Assembly: GCA_003492055.1 (NCBI GenBank)
Contig: DMZE01000291.1
Location: 1-6,498 of the forward strand
Length of the DNA: 6,498 nucleotides
From: Cellvibrionales bacterium
Lineage (GTDB): Bacteria; Pseudomonadota; Gammaproteobacteria; Pseudomonadales; UBA7434
Direction of reading: 5' to 3'
Every line of letters begins with the position of its first letter. Position 1 is the stretch's first letter. Both the position numbers and the translations under genes were made by a program. Positions 6,487 to 6,498 of this stretch are shown piece by piece. The notes beneath the pieces were generated by a model, which was given only the letters and a program-made list of their open reading frames with translations, was not told the DNA's origin and made no database searches.

Positions 6487-6498
6487 CGAGTTATAAGA

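Overview
The window is an ordinary chromosomal stretch of a gammaproteobacterium, with six protein genes packed closely together. The evidence is the gene order lpxK-kdsB-(low-molecular-weight phosphatase)-murB, known from Pseudomonas and relatives, plus a divergent ppsR/ppsA pair whose proteins resemble both the Pseudomonas and the Escherichia coli versions. Base composition is moderate and AT-leaning, unlike GC-rich Pseudomonas, so a marine or environmental relative of the Pseudomonadales/Cellvibrionales type is a reasonable guess but not proven. I see no tRNA, rRNA, insertion sequence, CRISPR array or phage gene.

Left block (1-2952, + strand): the 3' part of lpxK (cut by the window edge), then kdsB after 18 bases, then a phosphotyrosine phosphatase gene and murB. 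The last three overlap by ATGA stop/start junctions, so this looks like one cell-envelope operon. LpxK makes lipid IVA, KdsB activates Kdo for addition to it, and MurB completes UDP-MurNAc for peptidoglycan. The phosphatase is probably regulatory. The small ycaR-type gene often found between lpxK and kdsB is absent.

Right block (2996-6486): ppsR on the minus strand converges on murB, and ppsA on the plus strand diverges from ppsR across about 300 bases of non-coding DNA. PpsA makes phosphoenolpyruvate from pyruvate and ATP. PpsR switches PpsA off and on by phosphorylating and dephosphorylating a threonine two residues before the catalytic histidine; the target Thr-Cys-His is intact. The shared intergenic region holds a 10-base direct repeat 43 bases apart and small palindromes that may be operator sites, but no convincing promoter.

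The most unusual feature is inside lpxK: four in-frame copies of a 21-base unit (seven residues each) directly after the conserved Asp-His-Tyr motif, apparently an expansion of a segment the family normally carries once. I found no evidence of a new multi-gene system here.
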